This document shows positions 35,452 to 47,145 of a stretch of DNA of 64,000 nucleotides, piece by piece. Position numbers and translations under genes: made by a program. Below the pieces are notes generated by a model that was not told the DNA's origin, did not search any database, and worked only from the letters and a program-made list of their open reading frames with translations. Origin of the DNA: Lepiota brunneoincarnata (lineage: Eukaryota; Basidiomycota; Agaricomycetes; Agaricales; Agaricaceae); NCBI GenBank assembly GCA_023014365.1, contig JAEBUN010000016.1:930001-994000 (forward strand), in the 5' to 3' direction. Position 1 is the first letter of the stretch. Each line of letters opens with the position of its first letter.

Positions 35452-37161
35452 GAAAAAACCCGATGCAAATCGAATAAATCATTTGAAGGCATTGTCAGCC
35501 TTGTCCAGAGGTCATATGGGATCACTGAGGAACACTTGAACTTGTTTGAGCTCAAGATCGTGAAGTTTTGCCTTATCCGAGTGAGGGATGGTGGGAGGAG
35601 ATGATGTAGAGGGAGGAGAGGTTTCGCTTGAAAGGATTTTGAGGTTTGCTGATCTGGGAATGATGTTGGAGGGTGTAGGATACCCAAGGGAGTACACAGA
35701 TGCTCGAAGCGTTCCGATTTCATTCAAAACTTCAATAGCGAATGTGCTTGAGGCCCAAGGCCACCAGGAATCATTGGAGGGTGCAGAGGGGTGATGAGGG
35801 CATGAATTGCTGAATGAGTTTGCAGAGTTGATCCATTCTTTGTAGTCATCATTGATTTTGGGGTCTTCTGGGGCTCAGGGGGCATTGTGATAGACCATCT
35901 GGGCCATGTTCCTTGTCAGGAATATGCCTAAGTTGAAAACCAAATAGCAGAATCGCCGAAATCCAGCAATTGACAGCTGCAGAAGGTTGGATATCTGGAT
36001 TGTTAATCATACCCTTGATATACTTCGTGTCAACCTCTACAACCAAGTTCCCCACCCCAATAATCCATATCCTGACATCCTTCAATGCTCGAAATAGCCC
36101 AAATAGCTCTAGCTTAGCTTGAGAGTACTGGGATTCACGTTTGTTGAGGGTGATTGACCCAAATCTTGATGGGTATTGCTTTGTATCGTCCCCTAGTTGT
36201 GAAAGAATGTATCCAACTGCGATTTTCGATGTATCAACACCTAAGATGACCTTGTTAGCACTTATATAATCAATGGCTTGTATGCGTGGCAAGTTTCTTG
36301 CTAATTCTTTCAACACATCCATTGCAGCTCGTTCTGCATTCCCAAATTCGAAATCTACTCCTTTCTTTGTCAATTTGACCAGGGGTCGCGAGATTGCTGC
36401 AAAATCTTGTAGACAAATGCGAAAAGTACCAAGGGTGCTGAGAAACCCTGGGACCTCAGTGACAGTGGAGCATGGGGGCCAATCAAGGACCTTTTGGATC
36501 CATGAGGTGTCAGGAAGTCGTCCCTCATATGTACATAGATGTCCCACCACAACAGCAAATGGAGTACAAATGCGTGATTTCAGTCCTGAGAAGGTTCCTC
36601 CAGCACGTTTAATTTGCTGGATGACTCGGTTGACATTCTGGAGGTGTTCCATACAAACTGGCAAATTCCTTGGTTTTCAGCTATTGTATCATACCCATCA
36701 TCATTCTTGTAGTGAGTTTTTGGCCCCTTGATTGGCACGTCATTGACAAAAGGAAGAGCAATGTGAGGGATTTTGTCTTTTAACAGGAAGTTGAGATCTC
36801 CTTGCTGGATTTGCATGGAGTTAGTGTAGCCCATGGGAATGGAGGTGAGGCGTAAGGTGCCAAGAGGGGATTGGAATGTGGTGAGATTGCGAGACTGTGG
36901 TGCTAGGGCACACTGGTCAAAGCCAACAAATAGGTCAAAAATTCCATAACAACCATGACCACCAAATGACTCAGCATAATTTTCCACTATGGGTGGAACA
37001 CCAGCATCTTTTATTGTGACAGCATTAAGAGGCTGTAGATCATGGACAAGCCTGAGCAATTTTCCATCCTTTTTGAGTATGCAGAACCAGCAAGATCAGT
37101 AGGAGGAGTTGGAGGGCTCATAAACACCACCAGCAACCTTGGCTTTGATTATTTCCATGAC
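35452..37161 (-). pseudogene. RT and RNase H of D, main part
   Basis: RT reads VMEIIKAKVAGGVYEPS, then LVHDLQPLNAVTI, then PFVNDVPIKGP where two Asp are expected, so the catalytic site is lost. RNase H follows (GVDTSKIAVGYILSQL, KLELFGLFRAL). The reading frame is broken between about 36580 and 36660. The upstream part continues beyond the E insertion at 39781. Across the junction, removing the E block and one 4-bp duplication gives FQW joined to VMEI in frame. Confidence 0.8.
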
Positions 37162-37165
37162 CCGT

Positions 37166-39776
37166 TGAAAAGGTGGAAACATTTGTGGGTTTTAATATAG
37201 ATAAATGGCTTGTTCTCGCTAAGCTTAGTCAAAATTCAATAAGCTTAAGTTAATACAAGTAGTATGAGATAGATAATGAACAGTTTCATCTTTTAGGGTG
37301 TTCTGGGGGTGTGTTCTGACAGCGGAATTCAAGAGAATAGTGCTTTTAGAGGTTAACAAACAGCCGTTGAAGTTATCTTAGCCGTACGGTGCAACAGTGA
37401 AAGGACAATCCCTGTCAATTCAAAGCGCGGGGTCTCTAGTCTCTGGTCTCTGGTCTCTGAACTCTGTTCTCTGTCTCTGTCTCTGTCTCTAGCAGTCTGG
37501 AACTCTAAACTCTGGACTGTGTTCTCTGTCTCTGTCTCTGGGTTGGTCGATGACCGAAGAAATCACACTTAATGACGCACACTAAATAGTCCTCTGAAAC
37601 CATTCTTGATCACGGTGATATGCCAATTTCACGCCTATACATGAATTCCGTACTCCGGAACGATTCTCTACATAGAATCATTGGCTATATCATTAAAGAA
37701 CTCTATAGAGGATTGGTACTATATCCTGTAGTAGCCAGTTCGACTGAATTGAGGATACTCGAGCCTCAGACATGTTCAAACCAGTTCATTATCACTAAGC
37801 TTAGTGAGCCAAGCTATCAGAATGCTCTCCTGGAGGGATTCAGGACTCTACATAGCCTATCGAGTATACCCCTGGTCGCATCAAGGGACCTTACAAGCAG
37901 TTTTCTGATGAACCCGAATGCGTTTGAACATAAAAGAATGTACCTAGCGGCTGTCGCAGGCGTATTACATCTATAGCGAGTTCAATAATGATGACCGGAC
38001 CACGGAACAGAACGTCCAACGTTCAGGAGGCAATACCCAATGCCCAAAACCCTAGAAATATCAAAGACTCCTAATTAATGAGTGCTTTGTGGGTCCCTGG
38101 CACTTCGGCATACTGCTTAACTGAGATTAATTACAACAGATCAAGGGATTGTCCATCTGCTATACATTCCAATCATAATTGATCTGGAAACTTAACGCAC
38201 TCGCATGGACGCAGAATAATGCAGACGAGCACGGAACACGTCTGGCTGGATTGCCACTCATTAATCAGAGAAAACCCATAACCCAGGGTGAGGTAGAAAT
38301 GCTGCCAAACCTTCCAAAATGTTCTACAGTGCCTGTAACAATTAAGCTTATTGTTTTCTATTTCATATCTACTATCTCTCGTATGTATCTAAACAATATA
38401 AATATGGTCGCACTTGTTCGTGGAGAAGCAAGAGGTCTCACCCCTGCTTCCACATGCAAGTCTGCAAGCCGTGATCAAGAACAGTTTCAGAGGGCTATTT
38501 AGTGTGTGTCGTTAAGTGTGATTTCTTCAGTCGTTGACCAACCCAGAGACAGAGACAGAGACCAGAGTTCAGAGTTTAGAGTTCCAGAGTGCTAGAGACA
38601 GAGACAGAGACAGAGACCAGAGTTCAGAGACCAGAGACCAGAGACCAGAGACCCCGCGCTTTGAATTGACAGGGATTGTCCTTTCATTGTTGCACCGTAC
38701 AGCTAAGATAACTTCAACAGGCTGTTTGTTAACCTCTAAAAACACTACTCTCTTGAATTTTGCTGTCAGAACGCACCCCCAGAACACCCTAAAAGACGAA
38801 ACTGTTCATTATCTATCTCATTCCACTTGTATTAGCTTAAGCTTATCGAATTGCGGCTAAGCTTAGTGAAAACAAGCCCACTATCTATATTAAAACCTAC
38901 GAAAGTTTCTACCTTTTCAATGGCTTGCAGACTTGCATGTGGAAGCAGGGGTGAGACCTCTTGCTTCTCCATGAACAAGTACAACCGTATTTATATTGTT
39001 TAGATACATGCGAGAGATAGTAAATATGAAATAGAAAACAATAAGCTTAATTGTTACAGGTACTGCAGAATATTTTGGAAGGTTTGGCAGCATTTCTACC
39101 TTGCCCTGGGTTATGGGTTTTTCTCTGATTGACAAATGGCAATCCAGCCAGACGTGTTCCGTGCTTGTCTGCATTATTCTGCGTCCACGTGAGCGCGTTA
39201 AGCCTCCTGGATCAATTATGATCGGAATGTATGGTGTATGTACAATCCCTTGATCCATTGTAATTAATCTCAGTCAGGCAGTATGCCAAGGTGCCAGGAC
39301 CCACAAAGCACTTGTTAATTATGAGTCTTTGATATGTCTAGGGTTTTGGGCATCGGGTGTCGCCTCCCAAACGTTGGACATTCCGTTCTGTGGTTCGGTC
39401 ATCATTATTGGGCTCGCTATGGGTCGTAATACTCCTGCGACAGCCAGCTATGTACATTCTATAGGTTCCAACAAATCCGAGTTCATCAGAAAACTGCTTG
39501 TAAGGTCCCTTGATGCGACCGGAGTATACTTGATAGGCTATGTAAAGTCCGGAATCCCTCCGGAGAGCGTTCTGATAGCTTGGTTCACTAAGCTTAGTGA
39601 TAATGAGCTGGTTTGAACACTTCCAAGGCTTGAATATCCTCAGTTTGGTCAAACTGGCTACTACGGGACATAGTACCAATCCTCTATAGGGTTCTTTAAT
39701 GATATAGCCAATGATTCTATGTAGAGAATCGTTCCAGAGTACAGAATTCATGTATAGGCGTGAAATCGGCATATCA
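37166..39776 (-). mobile_element. E-family element, outer copy (interrupted by another E)
   Basis: Minus-oriented E in two pieces, 37166-37611 and 38924-39776, flanked by the 4-bp duplication CCGT/CCAT (37162-37165 and 39777-39780) in the RT of D. A plus-oriented E (37616-38919) is inserted within it. It carries the same GAGACAGAGA tract (37440-37545, complement) and AAGCTTAG palindromes. Confidence 0.8.
37616..38919 (+). mobile_element. E-family element, inner copy
   Basis: 1304 bp, TGATATGCC to ACCTTTTCA, with a 4-bp duplication ACGG/ATGG (37612-37615 and 38920-38923) inside the outer E copy. It is longer than copy 1 mainly in the GAGACAGAGA tract (38548-38655). The 16-bp palindrome is at 37792-37807. 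Open frames here are repeat-driven and not genes. Confidence 0.85.
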
Positions 39777-39780
39777 CCAT

Positions 39781-40582
39781 TGGAAATTACCAGGGGGAAT
39801 GGGGATATTACAGAGGGACCATGGGATATGTTCAATTGTGGGAATAACTATTGGATCAAAATACTTGCCCAAGAACTTTCCTTTCTTGTCCTCAGTCCAA
39901 GAAAACCCAAGTTCTTGAGTCTTGACTAGATAATGTACTAGCTTCTCTTCTTCAGGCCATAGGAACCTATCTGGGTTAACATCCATTGCTGTCTTGCACT
40001 CAAGTGTGTAGCAAGAACCAGGGGAGAAGTTGGGTGGAAAAATAGGAAGGGTAGGAATATTTTTGAGAGGGTCTGTGGGAATCCAGCAGATGATTTGGTA
40101 ATCTTCAGGAAGTGTAGTAGCTACTGGCTTGACTCGGTTGGCAACTTTCTTATAGGCATGGTTTGAGACTGTGTGGTTATAATGTGAGATTTCTGATAAG
40201 TTGATTTCATATATTTCTTGAGGCTGATGTAAAGGGGGGAATGGAGTACTTGTGAATGTGATTGGTGAGATCATGGACAGGGACAGGTTGATGGTAGAAT
40301 TAGGAACATTCTGATAGGAAGGTGTGTTGTGTGTGTGGGAATTGGGTAAGGCTATGCTATCTCCTCGACTATGGTGAGCCAAATCATCGATATCTAAAAA
40401 CCCAAGTTAGACTGGGCAGGAGCCTGAGTTCTCACTATGGTGGGGATTGTGATAGTTTCTTGGGTATTAGGATCGAGGAGGGTGATATGCGAGTTGCTGT
40501 TGGAGTAATGAATTGTCTGGGCCTGGGTCAGGGTAAGGAATGGTCATCCTAGCAGCATTTCATAAGGTGCATTCTCAAAGAC
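39781..40582 (-). pseudogene. D pol: protease end and linker before RT
   Basis: Reads a protease C-terminal LLG-PFLT motif near 40545 (a stop replaces the usual residue), then a linker rich in aromatic residues (CWIPTDPLKNIPTLP) to FGKYFDPIVIPT-like sequence and FQW at the E junction. The protease N-terminal part lies beyond the solo LTR at 40587-40941. Confidence 0.65.
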
Positions 40583-40586
40583 CTGG

Positions 40587-40941
40587 TGTTACACTGGTTA
40601 GGTGTCTGCAAAGACCAATGTGATCTACAACAAGTTAAACATTGGCCAGTGCGAGCAAGTCTAAGGCAATGCCAAAGAGCAGGAACAAATATGGTGTATA
40701 ATAAGACAAAGCTAGGGATTACAAGTAATACCTAAGTCTATATATACTGCTGGGATGACTGGCATGTGATAAAAGAAAGAAACACATGCGAACTGGGCAG
40801 GAATCACAAGCCAAAAGAACACCAACCTATAGACAAGCAGTGGCATGTGATAACTAAATATAAACAGGCATTGACAATGGGCGGTGACATGTGATATGTA
40901 AAAATAGGATGGGCAGGCACATAAACAGGAAAATGGTAACA
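40587..40941. repeat. solo LTR, family H
   Basis: 355 bp, TGTTACAC to GGTAACA, flanked by CCTGG (40582-40586 and 40942-40946). It interrupts D's protease: the frame FYIQVQV before it joins FENAPYEMLLG after it. A TATA-like TCTATATATACTG lies near 40739. Orientation not determined. Confidence 0.85.
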
Positions 40942-40946
40942 CCTGG

Positions 40947-42420
40947 ACTTGGATATAAAAGATGCTGCTCCCTATACAAACAGGAAGGTCTTGCAGTAGG
41001 CCTAGAGTCAGTTCCTTGGTGGCGTTAGTGGACTCCATCATGATACTTTGATCCCTAAGGAGAGGTAAGCCTAGTTTCTCCAAAATATCACGTCAGATTC
41101 CAATAACTTGTGATCCCTCATCCAGAATAGCCTCCACCATGACCTTTTCATCATAGATCTGGCTTGTCCTCAAAGTCAAGGTTGTAGACTGCTTTGGTGA
41201 GTTGATCAATATCCATTGCATTAGGGTCTGTTGCTTGATAGGGGAGTGGGACACAGTACATAAAAGCATTTCTTTTCCCTTTAAATGAGTGAGGGTGCAA
41301 AGTCATTGATAACAAGGGAGTTCCTCAAGTTTGCATATAGTTGCATTGAGTTTGTAATATTTGATATGCTGTTTGAGCTTGCTTAAACCAGTCACTGAGT
41401 TTGTTTCCTGGATTGAGGTCAATTGTCTTGATTGCGATGGGGCAATCCAGCCCATTCTTGAAATAGTTGACCACTGTCACTCCATCTCCAAGGTCAGCCT
41501 GATAGGCAAGTATCTGGAACTGGGATATGTAATCATTGATATATTGTCCATTCTGTTTGAGGTGGTGGATTCTGTCCATTGCATCTGCAAGGACATTGTT
41601 TGGGGTGAAGAATGTATCAAGTCCTTTGAAGAATTTCTTCCATGTCAGAAGGGTCTGACTTCCATCAAGTTCCTTGTTGGATTCCAGGAATGCTCCTCTC
41701 CATGTTGTAGCAGGGCCAGTGGACATGTATGAAAGGGTGAATTGTATCTTGGTCTTGTTATCAGAAAAGGCTCTGGGCTTTGCATCAATGTATAGTTGTA
41801 CTGTATCCTTCCAGAGGTGATAGTAGTCAGTTTCTCCATTAAAGGTTGGGAGTGTATTGATCTTTGCAGAGGAGGCCATATTGTCAGTGTCAGAGGTTGC
41901 AGGTTCCTTGTTGGAAGTGTAAATAGACCCAGTAATGGGGCTAACTTCAGGTAATTCAGGTTGTACAGTGAAACTGGATTGAGGCAGTGAGTATACCAGT
42001 GATCCAAGTGATGATGTGAAGGGTGAAAATGTCCTTGAGGGTTCCTGTTGTGAAGTGCTGTCACGAGTTCTTGTACTTGGTGAGGGTTGAAGACTGAAGG
42101 ATGGGACAGATGTTCTATAAATCAGCTCCCCAAGTTTTGAGTGGTAGAGGTGGCAGTTCTTTTAGGTGGTGGTTGTTTAGGTAGGAATTGAAGAACTGAT
42201 GCTGGGGGTGCTGGGTATCCTGGGTCTTCTGTTCAATGTTGAATTCTCTCAGTTGGTTGTATAGGGTACAGTGTGGAACCAGAGGGTGAATGAGTGAGGG
42301 GTTTAGGTTTTGTTTTCTTTTTAGGGTCCATGGTGGAGGGGGTATGAAGTCAGGTTCAAAGTCAGTTGTCAACCAGTCAGAACTGTTAGATTCTTTGTAG
42401 TCAGTGGCAAGGGGGTCATT
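40947..42420 (-). pseudogene. gag and protease start of D
   Basis: The gag core 41879-41325 is clean: INTLPTFNGETDYYHLWKD, then TLSYMSTGPATTWRGAFL and AMDRIHHLKQNGQYINDYI, as in retrotransposon gag families. The upstream part (42372-42115) encodes a Pro-rich N-terminus; frames shift near 42064. Downstream, the protease reads AILDEGSQVIGI with a stop near 41090. No zinc knuckle was seen in D. Confidence 0.7.
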
Positions 42421-42479
42421 TCAGTTTGTAGACAAGATGTAGAGGGAAGAAGTTGAAGGTGAAGGTGGGGGTGAAGGTG

Positions 42480-42811
42480 AATAAACAATGCTTGCAGGTG
42501 CATTATCTCAATCAATGCTTGAAGGTGCAGATGACCTATATACAACACTTATGGGTGCATTATCCCAATCAACACTTAAAAGTGTGGATGACCTATCAAT
42601 GCATTCAGTGCATCTAACCAAGGGTGCAGAGGGTATGGTGGCCTGCCCTACAGGGGTGTATCACTGGACAGTGACAAGGCATATCATCAGATACAGTTGG
42701 CACTTGGATAGTGATGAAGCATATCGTCTACTGGTGTGGAAGAGTAGTGACAAGGCATACCAATGCCACAGGGTGTACAATGGAGGTTGTCCAAAGGAAG
42801 CTTTAATCTAA
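42480..42811. repeat. short tandem repeats of unknown origin
   Basis: Two copies of a roughly 66-bp unit (GGTGCATTAT-TCAATCA, then GATGACCTAT) at 42498-42600, followed by a second degenerate repeat around GACAAGGCATA (42670-42765). A 107-codon frame is open on the plus strand but looks repeat-driven. It ends at the X LTR. Confidence 0.5.
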
Positions 42812-43497
42812 TGTTATGATCCTTGCTCTTTCTGTATCCAAAGATAACTGGAGAAGGCCTTCAATCACTCTACAAGGTATCTGAGATGGTTGGCCTTGCA
42901 GAGCTTAGTGGATCACACTCAATGAGATAACAAGGGAACACACCAAGTTAAGGCAGAGAGGTTAACAACTGCTGTTAACAAGATTAAAGCTTAAGGCTTT
43001 AATCTCTACTTGTACAAGCCTTTATATACCTATGAGATACCATATACTCATTATAGGTTATTGGGCTATTCTACTTTGTCCTGCACAGCCTTGACCATGA
43101 TGCACATCCTAGCTGATGGCATCCTACTGCTATTTCTATCTTACAATGAGTCACTGTCCTCATTCTCCATTCTACTACTGTGTGATGTTCCATCACTTTC
43201 CTCTGACTCATAATTCTCTTCTCCCAATTCTCACTCTCCACTCTCTCGGTGCTTCCATTCATGCCAGAGGTTGGATCAGTCAATCCATAGCTGTCTTCTT
43301 CATCCTCGGGGTATTCCAGAATATCCTCCAAGGTTATCTCCATCTCTGCATCTCTCACCAGATCCTGCATGGCATTGTAGTATTCCCCTTCTTTGTCTTC
43401 ATATTCCTGGGCTCATAGCTGGTCTGTGGTCTCTTGTACCCATCTTGTAAAGTCAAATACTTGTTTCAGCTCTTCTCTGTCTGGACTGTTCATAACA
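42812..43497 (-). repeat. X-family LTR inside copia
   Basis: On the minus strand TGTTATGAACAG (43497) to GGATCATAACA (42812). The copia side carries GAAGG (43502-43498, minus). The other side (42807-42811) does not, but GAAGG is found beside the X fragment at 11692-11696. Confidence 0.85.
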
Positions 43498-44983
43498 CCT
43501 TCCCTAACATGTTTGTATAGGGCTACTTGGTTTTGTAGGATTTTAGCTATTTTGTTACCACCTAGTTTGCAAATAATACATCTGCCATTTGCAAATATGA
43601 CCATGTATCCAGCTTCATCAAGTTGTCCAATGGATATGAGGGTATACCCAGCCTCAGGTAAGTACAGGACATTGGATAAGTGCAGTTTTGAGGTAGTACT
43701 GCTATTTAGTAAGTTAAGGATTATGTTGCCAATCCCAATCACACTGAAACTCTGTTTGTTAGCAGTCTTATGGGGTTGAGGGGGGATGCTCTGCAGTTTT
43801 ATGAAGGCATCTTGATATGGTGAGATATGTCTAGATGTTCCTGAATCAAACAATTCAATGTGCATATGGAGGTTCTGATCTTGAACCTGCCCTATGAAGA
43901 CTTTGCTGTCATTGGAGGTGGCATAGACCTCTTCTAGTAGGTCTGTCTCTTTGAAATTGGGGAGATCTTGATCTAATTTGCTTACTTCTATAGTAGCAAC
44001 AATTAGGATGCCCCAGTCAGCATTGTCATCCATTTCCACCATCAGGGCTTCATCCTTGAAGTCATCCATGACTGCATTCATGCTTGCTGGCTTAGGTTTG
44101 GATGCTTCCTTTTTCAAAGCTTTGGGTGCTGACTTGTCTGCTCCCCCTTCTTTCTTTGGTTTGCAACACTCATATGTGTAATGGCCTGGGATTCCACAGT
44201 TGTGGCACTTGCCCCTTTTGAAGTTCCTCTTTCCTAAACTCTTTTGGCTACTCCCTTCAACATTCATGGCTTCATCATTGTTGTTTTTGGTAGGACCTTT
44301 GGTTTATTGCTTCAACATTGGTCCCACTCATCACAAATTAGGATGGTCAAGATTTCAGGGTTTATTGTGAAGGAAGGGGCAGCATGGACATGAGCAAAGG
44401 ATAATTGTGCTGAAGCATATGATGCCAACCAGCAAGATAGGGAACCTATGACCATGCTTCTGTAGTCATCATTGCTGATGGTAACTCCAACTGTTGACAG
44501 CTCAATGTGTTTTGTACATAAATCATATAGGAATGCTTGGACATCTCCATGTTCTGGACACTGTGTTCCCATGAACTTGCATCATAGTTGTGCCTGTAAG
44601 AAGGTGCCTATGTAAGTGTATTCTTGTTTCACCTGGTTCCACATAGCTATAGCAGTGGTGATGTGGGCAATGATCATAAGGGTGGAGTCAGGTAACTGCT
44701 GGGTGAGTAGGGCATATACAATGCATTCATCATGGTCCCACTTCTCAACCATTTCAGCTGTGATAGGAGATGGGGTTGTAGTGGGTGTCTGTCCCTGTGT
44801 GATTATAACAGCAGCTATCATGTCTGGCAGCTGGAGGTGTATCTTAGTACCATCAAAATGGCCCCAGAGCCCTTTGCCCTGGATGGCTGCTTCAAACCTG
44901 AGCATGAAGATAGCCCAGTTTGATCCTGCCAGGTTGAGGTTTGGAACAGAGGAAGGGAGGATGTCTGATGTTGTGGAGCTCAT
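43498..44983 (-). pseudogene. Ty1/copia gag and protease (5' half)
   Basis: ATG at 44983 (MSSTTSDILPSS). Gag of the copia type (NWAIFMLRFEAAIQGKGLW, then MWNQVKQEY), a zinc knuckle CX2CX4HX4C (CHNCGIPGHYTYEC) near 44180-44210, and protease LFDSGTSRHISPY near 43850. A frameshift and stops lie near 44330-44270 and a stop near 44580. It ends at LYKHVREG beside the X LTR; the continuing half is at 11692. Confidence 0.85.
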
Positions 44984-45018
44984 TGTGTAGATTTAGCAAC
45001 AGTCAGGACTCATAACCT

Positions 45019-45247
45019 GTAAGAATAAAAAACTCAGTCACTTGCTATATGTGCAAGTACTGAGGAAAGCCTAACTACATGTCCATGCTCTAGCTAACCA
45101 AAATTCTACTGAATAATAATATAAACAAGCAAGTAAGTAAATTGTGAGATCACAATTTGAGTAATGAAGCCTAAATCCAAACAAAATACCAAGTAAAAGT
45201 CCAGCCAATATCATCTCAATTGTCCACTGGCTTGTGGAAATCCAACA
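45019..45247 (-). repeat. copia 5' LTR and primer-binding site
   Basis: 229 bp on the minus strand, TGTTGGATTTCC to TTCTTACA. It is followed by GGTTATGAGTCCTGAC (45018-45003, minus), which resembles the copia primer-binding site for a half initiator-tRNA. Gag starts 20 nt later. Confidence 0.75.
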
Positions 45248-45815
45248 TATGTTGCCCCATCTTGCATGTTGCCTTTTCAAGTTCTTGCGCCTACACACTG
45301 TTCTCAATGGTGGCTGCAATGGGCTTACTATTTGTTATCAGAAATCTAATCAGAGGGACAGTTATTTTTAGTCTACATTCCCATGTCACTATGAAACAAT
45401 CAGTAGTGTACATCAGAAGGACTATTCTTAGTTTATGCCTCATGTTCCTTATCTCTGACTTGTAGTTACTCTGGTCCAGACTATTAGAGTAGGAGCATAG
45501 CCACACTCAGGAGTATATAAGGATACAGTACATCACCTTGTATCCTTATCTTAGTGTTATAAAGTTCTTGCCTCCTATGACTCTTTGCCTCTAAACCAGC
45601 TGGACTATAGTGCTCCATTGTCTCCAAGTCACACTTAGTAGGACAGGACCAAGTTTGTATAGACATCCTGTGTCGAAACCCATGCTACTCAAGAGCGAAA
45701 CCCCTAACTCAGGTAACACTATTGGCATCAAGTGTGGGAAGCTTGGAAGCAACATGTCTGAGGATGGATGCAACAGGAGCATAATGAATTTGCTACCACT
45801 GCTACTGTACCCTAC
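45248..45815. other. host-like fragment around solo LTR B4
   Basis: Apart from B4, about 85 bp (45248-45332) and 97 bp (45719-45815) form one stretch. Its sequence CTGTTCT-ATGG...GGAAGCTTGGAAGC-A-ATGTCTGAGGATGGAT resembles 56548-56617 in the host region. It is probably a decayed fragment of the same host-gene family as the minus-strand frame at 56562-56891. Confidence 0.4.
45333..45718 (+). repeat. solo LTR, family B (B4)
   Basis: 386 bp, TGTTATCAG to GGTAACA, with the exact 5-bp duplication CTATT (45328-45332 and 45719-45723). Confidence 0.9.
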
Positions 45816-46115
45816 TGTTAGGGGAATAAAGGGCCTAGAACCAAGTTGATAATCAAGTGAGGGGCTTTACCCCTCATCCTGTGCCTATATACTACAGACA
45901 GTGTTATAAATACTACAGAATGTCATGGAACATCAGAGAACAACTAGTTACAGCACAAGATCAAGTTCTGTCTAAGAATATCCATTAGGTAACCTACATC
46001 AGAAGAGAAGTAAGAATAGATGAGTGGCAACCTATTACACCAGTTAGATACACTGGGTGATCAGTATGCTAAGCCCACTAGGATTGGGATCTGGCTACCC
46101 AGCTGTCCCCTTACA
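45816..46115 (+). repeat. solo LTR, family F, diverged (F3)
   Basis: 300 bp, TGTTAGGGG to CCCCTTACA, with the exact duplication CCTAC (45811-45815 and 46116-46120). It shares AGAACCAAGTTGATA with F1 and F2 but is a separate subfamily. Confidence 0.85.
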
Positions 46116-46250
46116 CCTACTGCACTACTGCACATGTATGTTACAGTAGTGTCATAGTAATGTGGTGGTAATATGTAGTAATGTAGCAGTAGTATACAAT
46201 AATATAAGTACAATATACAGTAGTATAGTGGTTATTTATTGACTAAACTA
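46116..46250. repeat. AGTAGT-type degenerate satellite
   Basis: Repeated CAGTAGTGT / TAGTAATGT words in a loose array. The same words make a longer array at 48500-48690 on the other side of the Tc1 element. Confidence 0.6.
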
Positions 46251-46796
46251 ACCACTCCTACATGACATACCTCAGAGAAATGTCAAATGAACCTCAAGTT
46301 GTCAATTTCCATAAATGGAAATATCAGAAACTCAGATCAAAAGCCCTTGGATTGACAATATCCCCTCCTCCTGACTTGAATTCATCCCCACTCTATTCCT
46401 TGGCAATTGATCTGGGCATGCTCTGAGAATATTGAAGGACTGTAGGATATTCTAGATGAACAGTAGCTAGCAATTTCCATTATGCTTGTATTCCTTCATC
46501 CTCATATTTCTCCCCTCTCCGCTGCTTTCTTTAATATTTCTAGAGGATACATGAGCTCCACTATCACCAGAGTGTAAATACCCTATGTATTTTGTAGGGA
46601 CCTTATTTAATTCACAAAGCTTAACCCATATTTGAAGTTGTCTCTTCCTCTTTCTCTCTTTTGCTCTATTTCTCTTTCCCTGCCTTGTTTTGCCTCACCT
46701 TGACATCCCTTTATCATCTCAAGTTGTCTCAAGTCCATATGTTGAGCAGTTTCTATTAAATTGCTCAATTTTGTTGTATTTTCACCACTACACCTA
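46251..46796. other. no gene seen
   Basis: AT-rich spacer with pyrimidine-rich stretches (CTCTTCCTCTTTCTCTC near 46642). No ORF, repeat or motif that I can support. The Tc1 element begins at its end. Confidence 0.5.
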
Positions 46797-47006
46797 CAGT
46801 GACCTACAAAACTGTTCCAATGTTTTGTACTGTTGACTTAAAGTAGTAATAGCTCAATAAATAAAATAGCTAAATTTGTGAATATATTAAAAAACATAGC
46901 CAAATATGTCATATCTGACCCTGCAAAGTCGCGTTATGTAATATTATCAAATGAGGCAATTATGAATTTTGTAAGCATTTTAAGTCATTGGAACAGTTTT
47001 GTCAAT
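46797..47006. repeat. left terminal inverted repeat of the Tc1 element
   Basis: Matches the complement of 48193-48402. The outer end contains ACAAAACTGTTCCAATG and the inner end its inverse CATTGGAACAGTTTTGTC, so each terminal repeat has two candidate transposase sites facing each other about 190 bp apart. Confidence 0.85.
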
Positions 47007-47145
47007 AGTAATTTTTGATACTAATCCAAGCAATCACATGACTCTGTTGATTGTGAATCAACAAGGTCATGTGACCACGTGTCTTTGACATATAAATAGA
47101 TGTGCTGACAGCCATGTCCCATCATTCTCAACCCCCCTACCTACT

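Larger units (their letters stand above)
33268..42480 (-). mobile_element. Ty3/gypsy element D (no chromodomain)
   Basis: Minus-strand element with gag (about 42420-41325), protease, RT, RNase H, integrase and 3' LTR (33934-33268). The 5' LTR is absent; the sequence runs into a repetitive stretch and an X LTR. It is interrupted by E copies (37166-39776) and a solo LTR (40587-40941). The integrase ends without a chromodomain, so D belongs to a lineage different from A, C and G. Confidence 0.8.

Noticed and set aside
38534..38860. Open frame rich in Arg-Asp repeats
   Set aside because: It is translation of the GAGACAGAGA tandem tract in E, not a gene.
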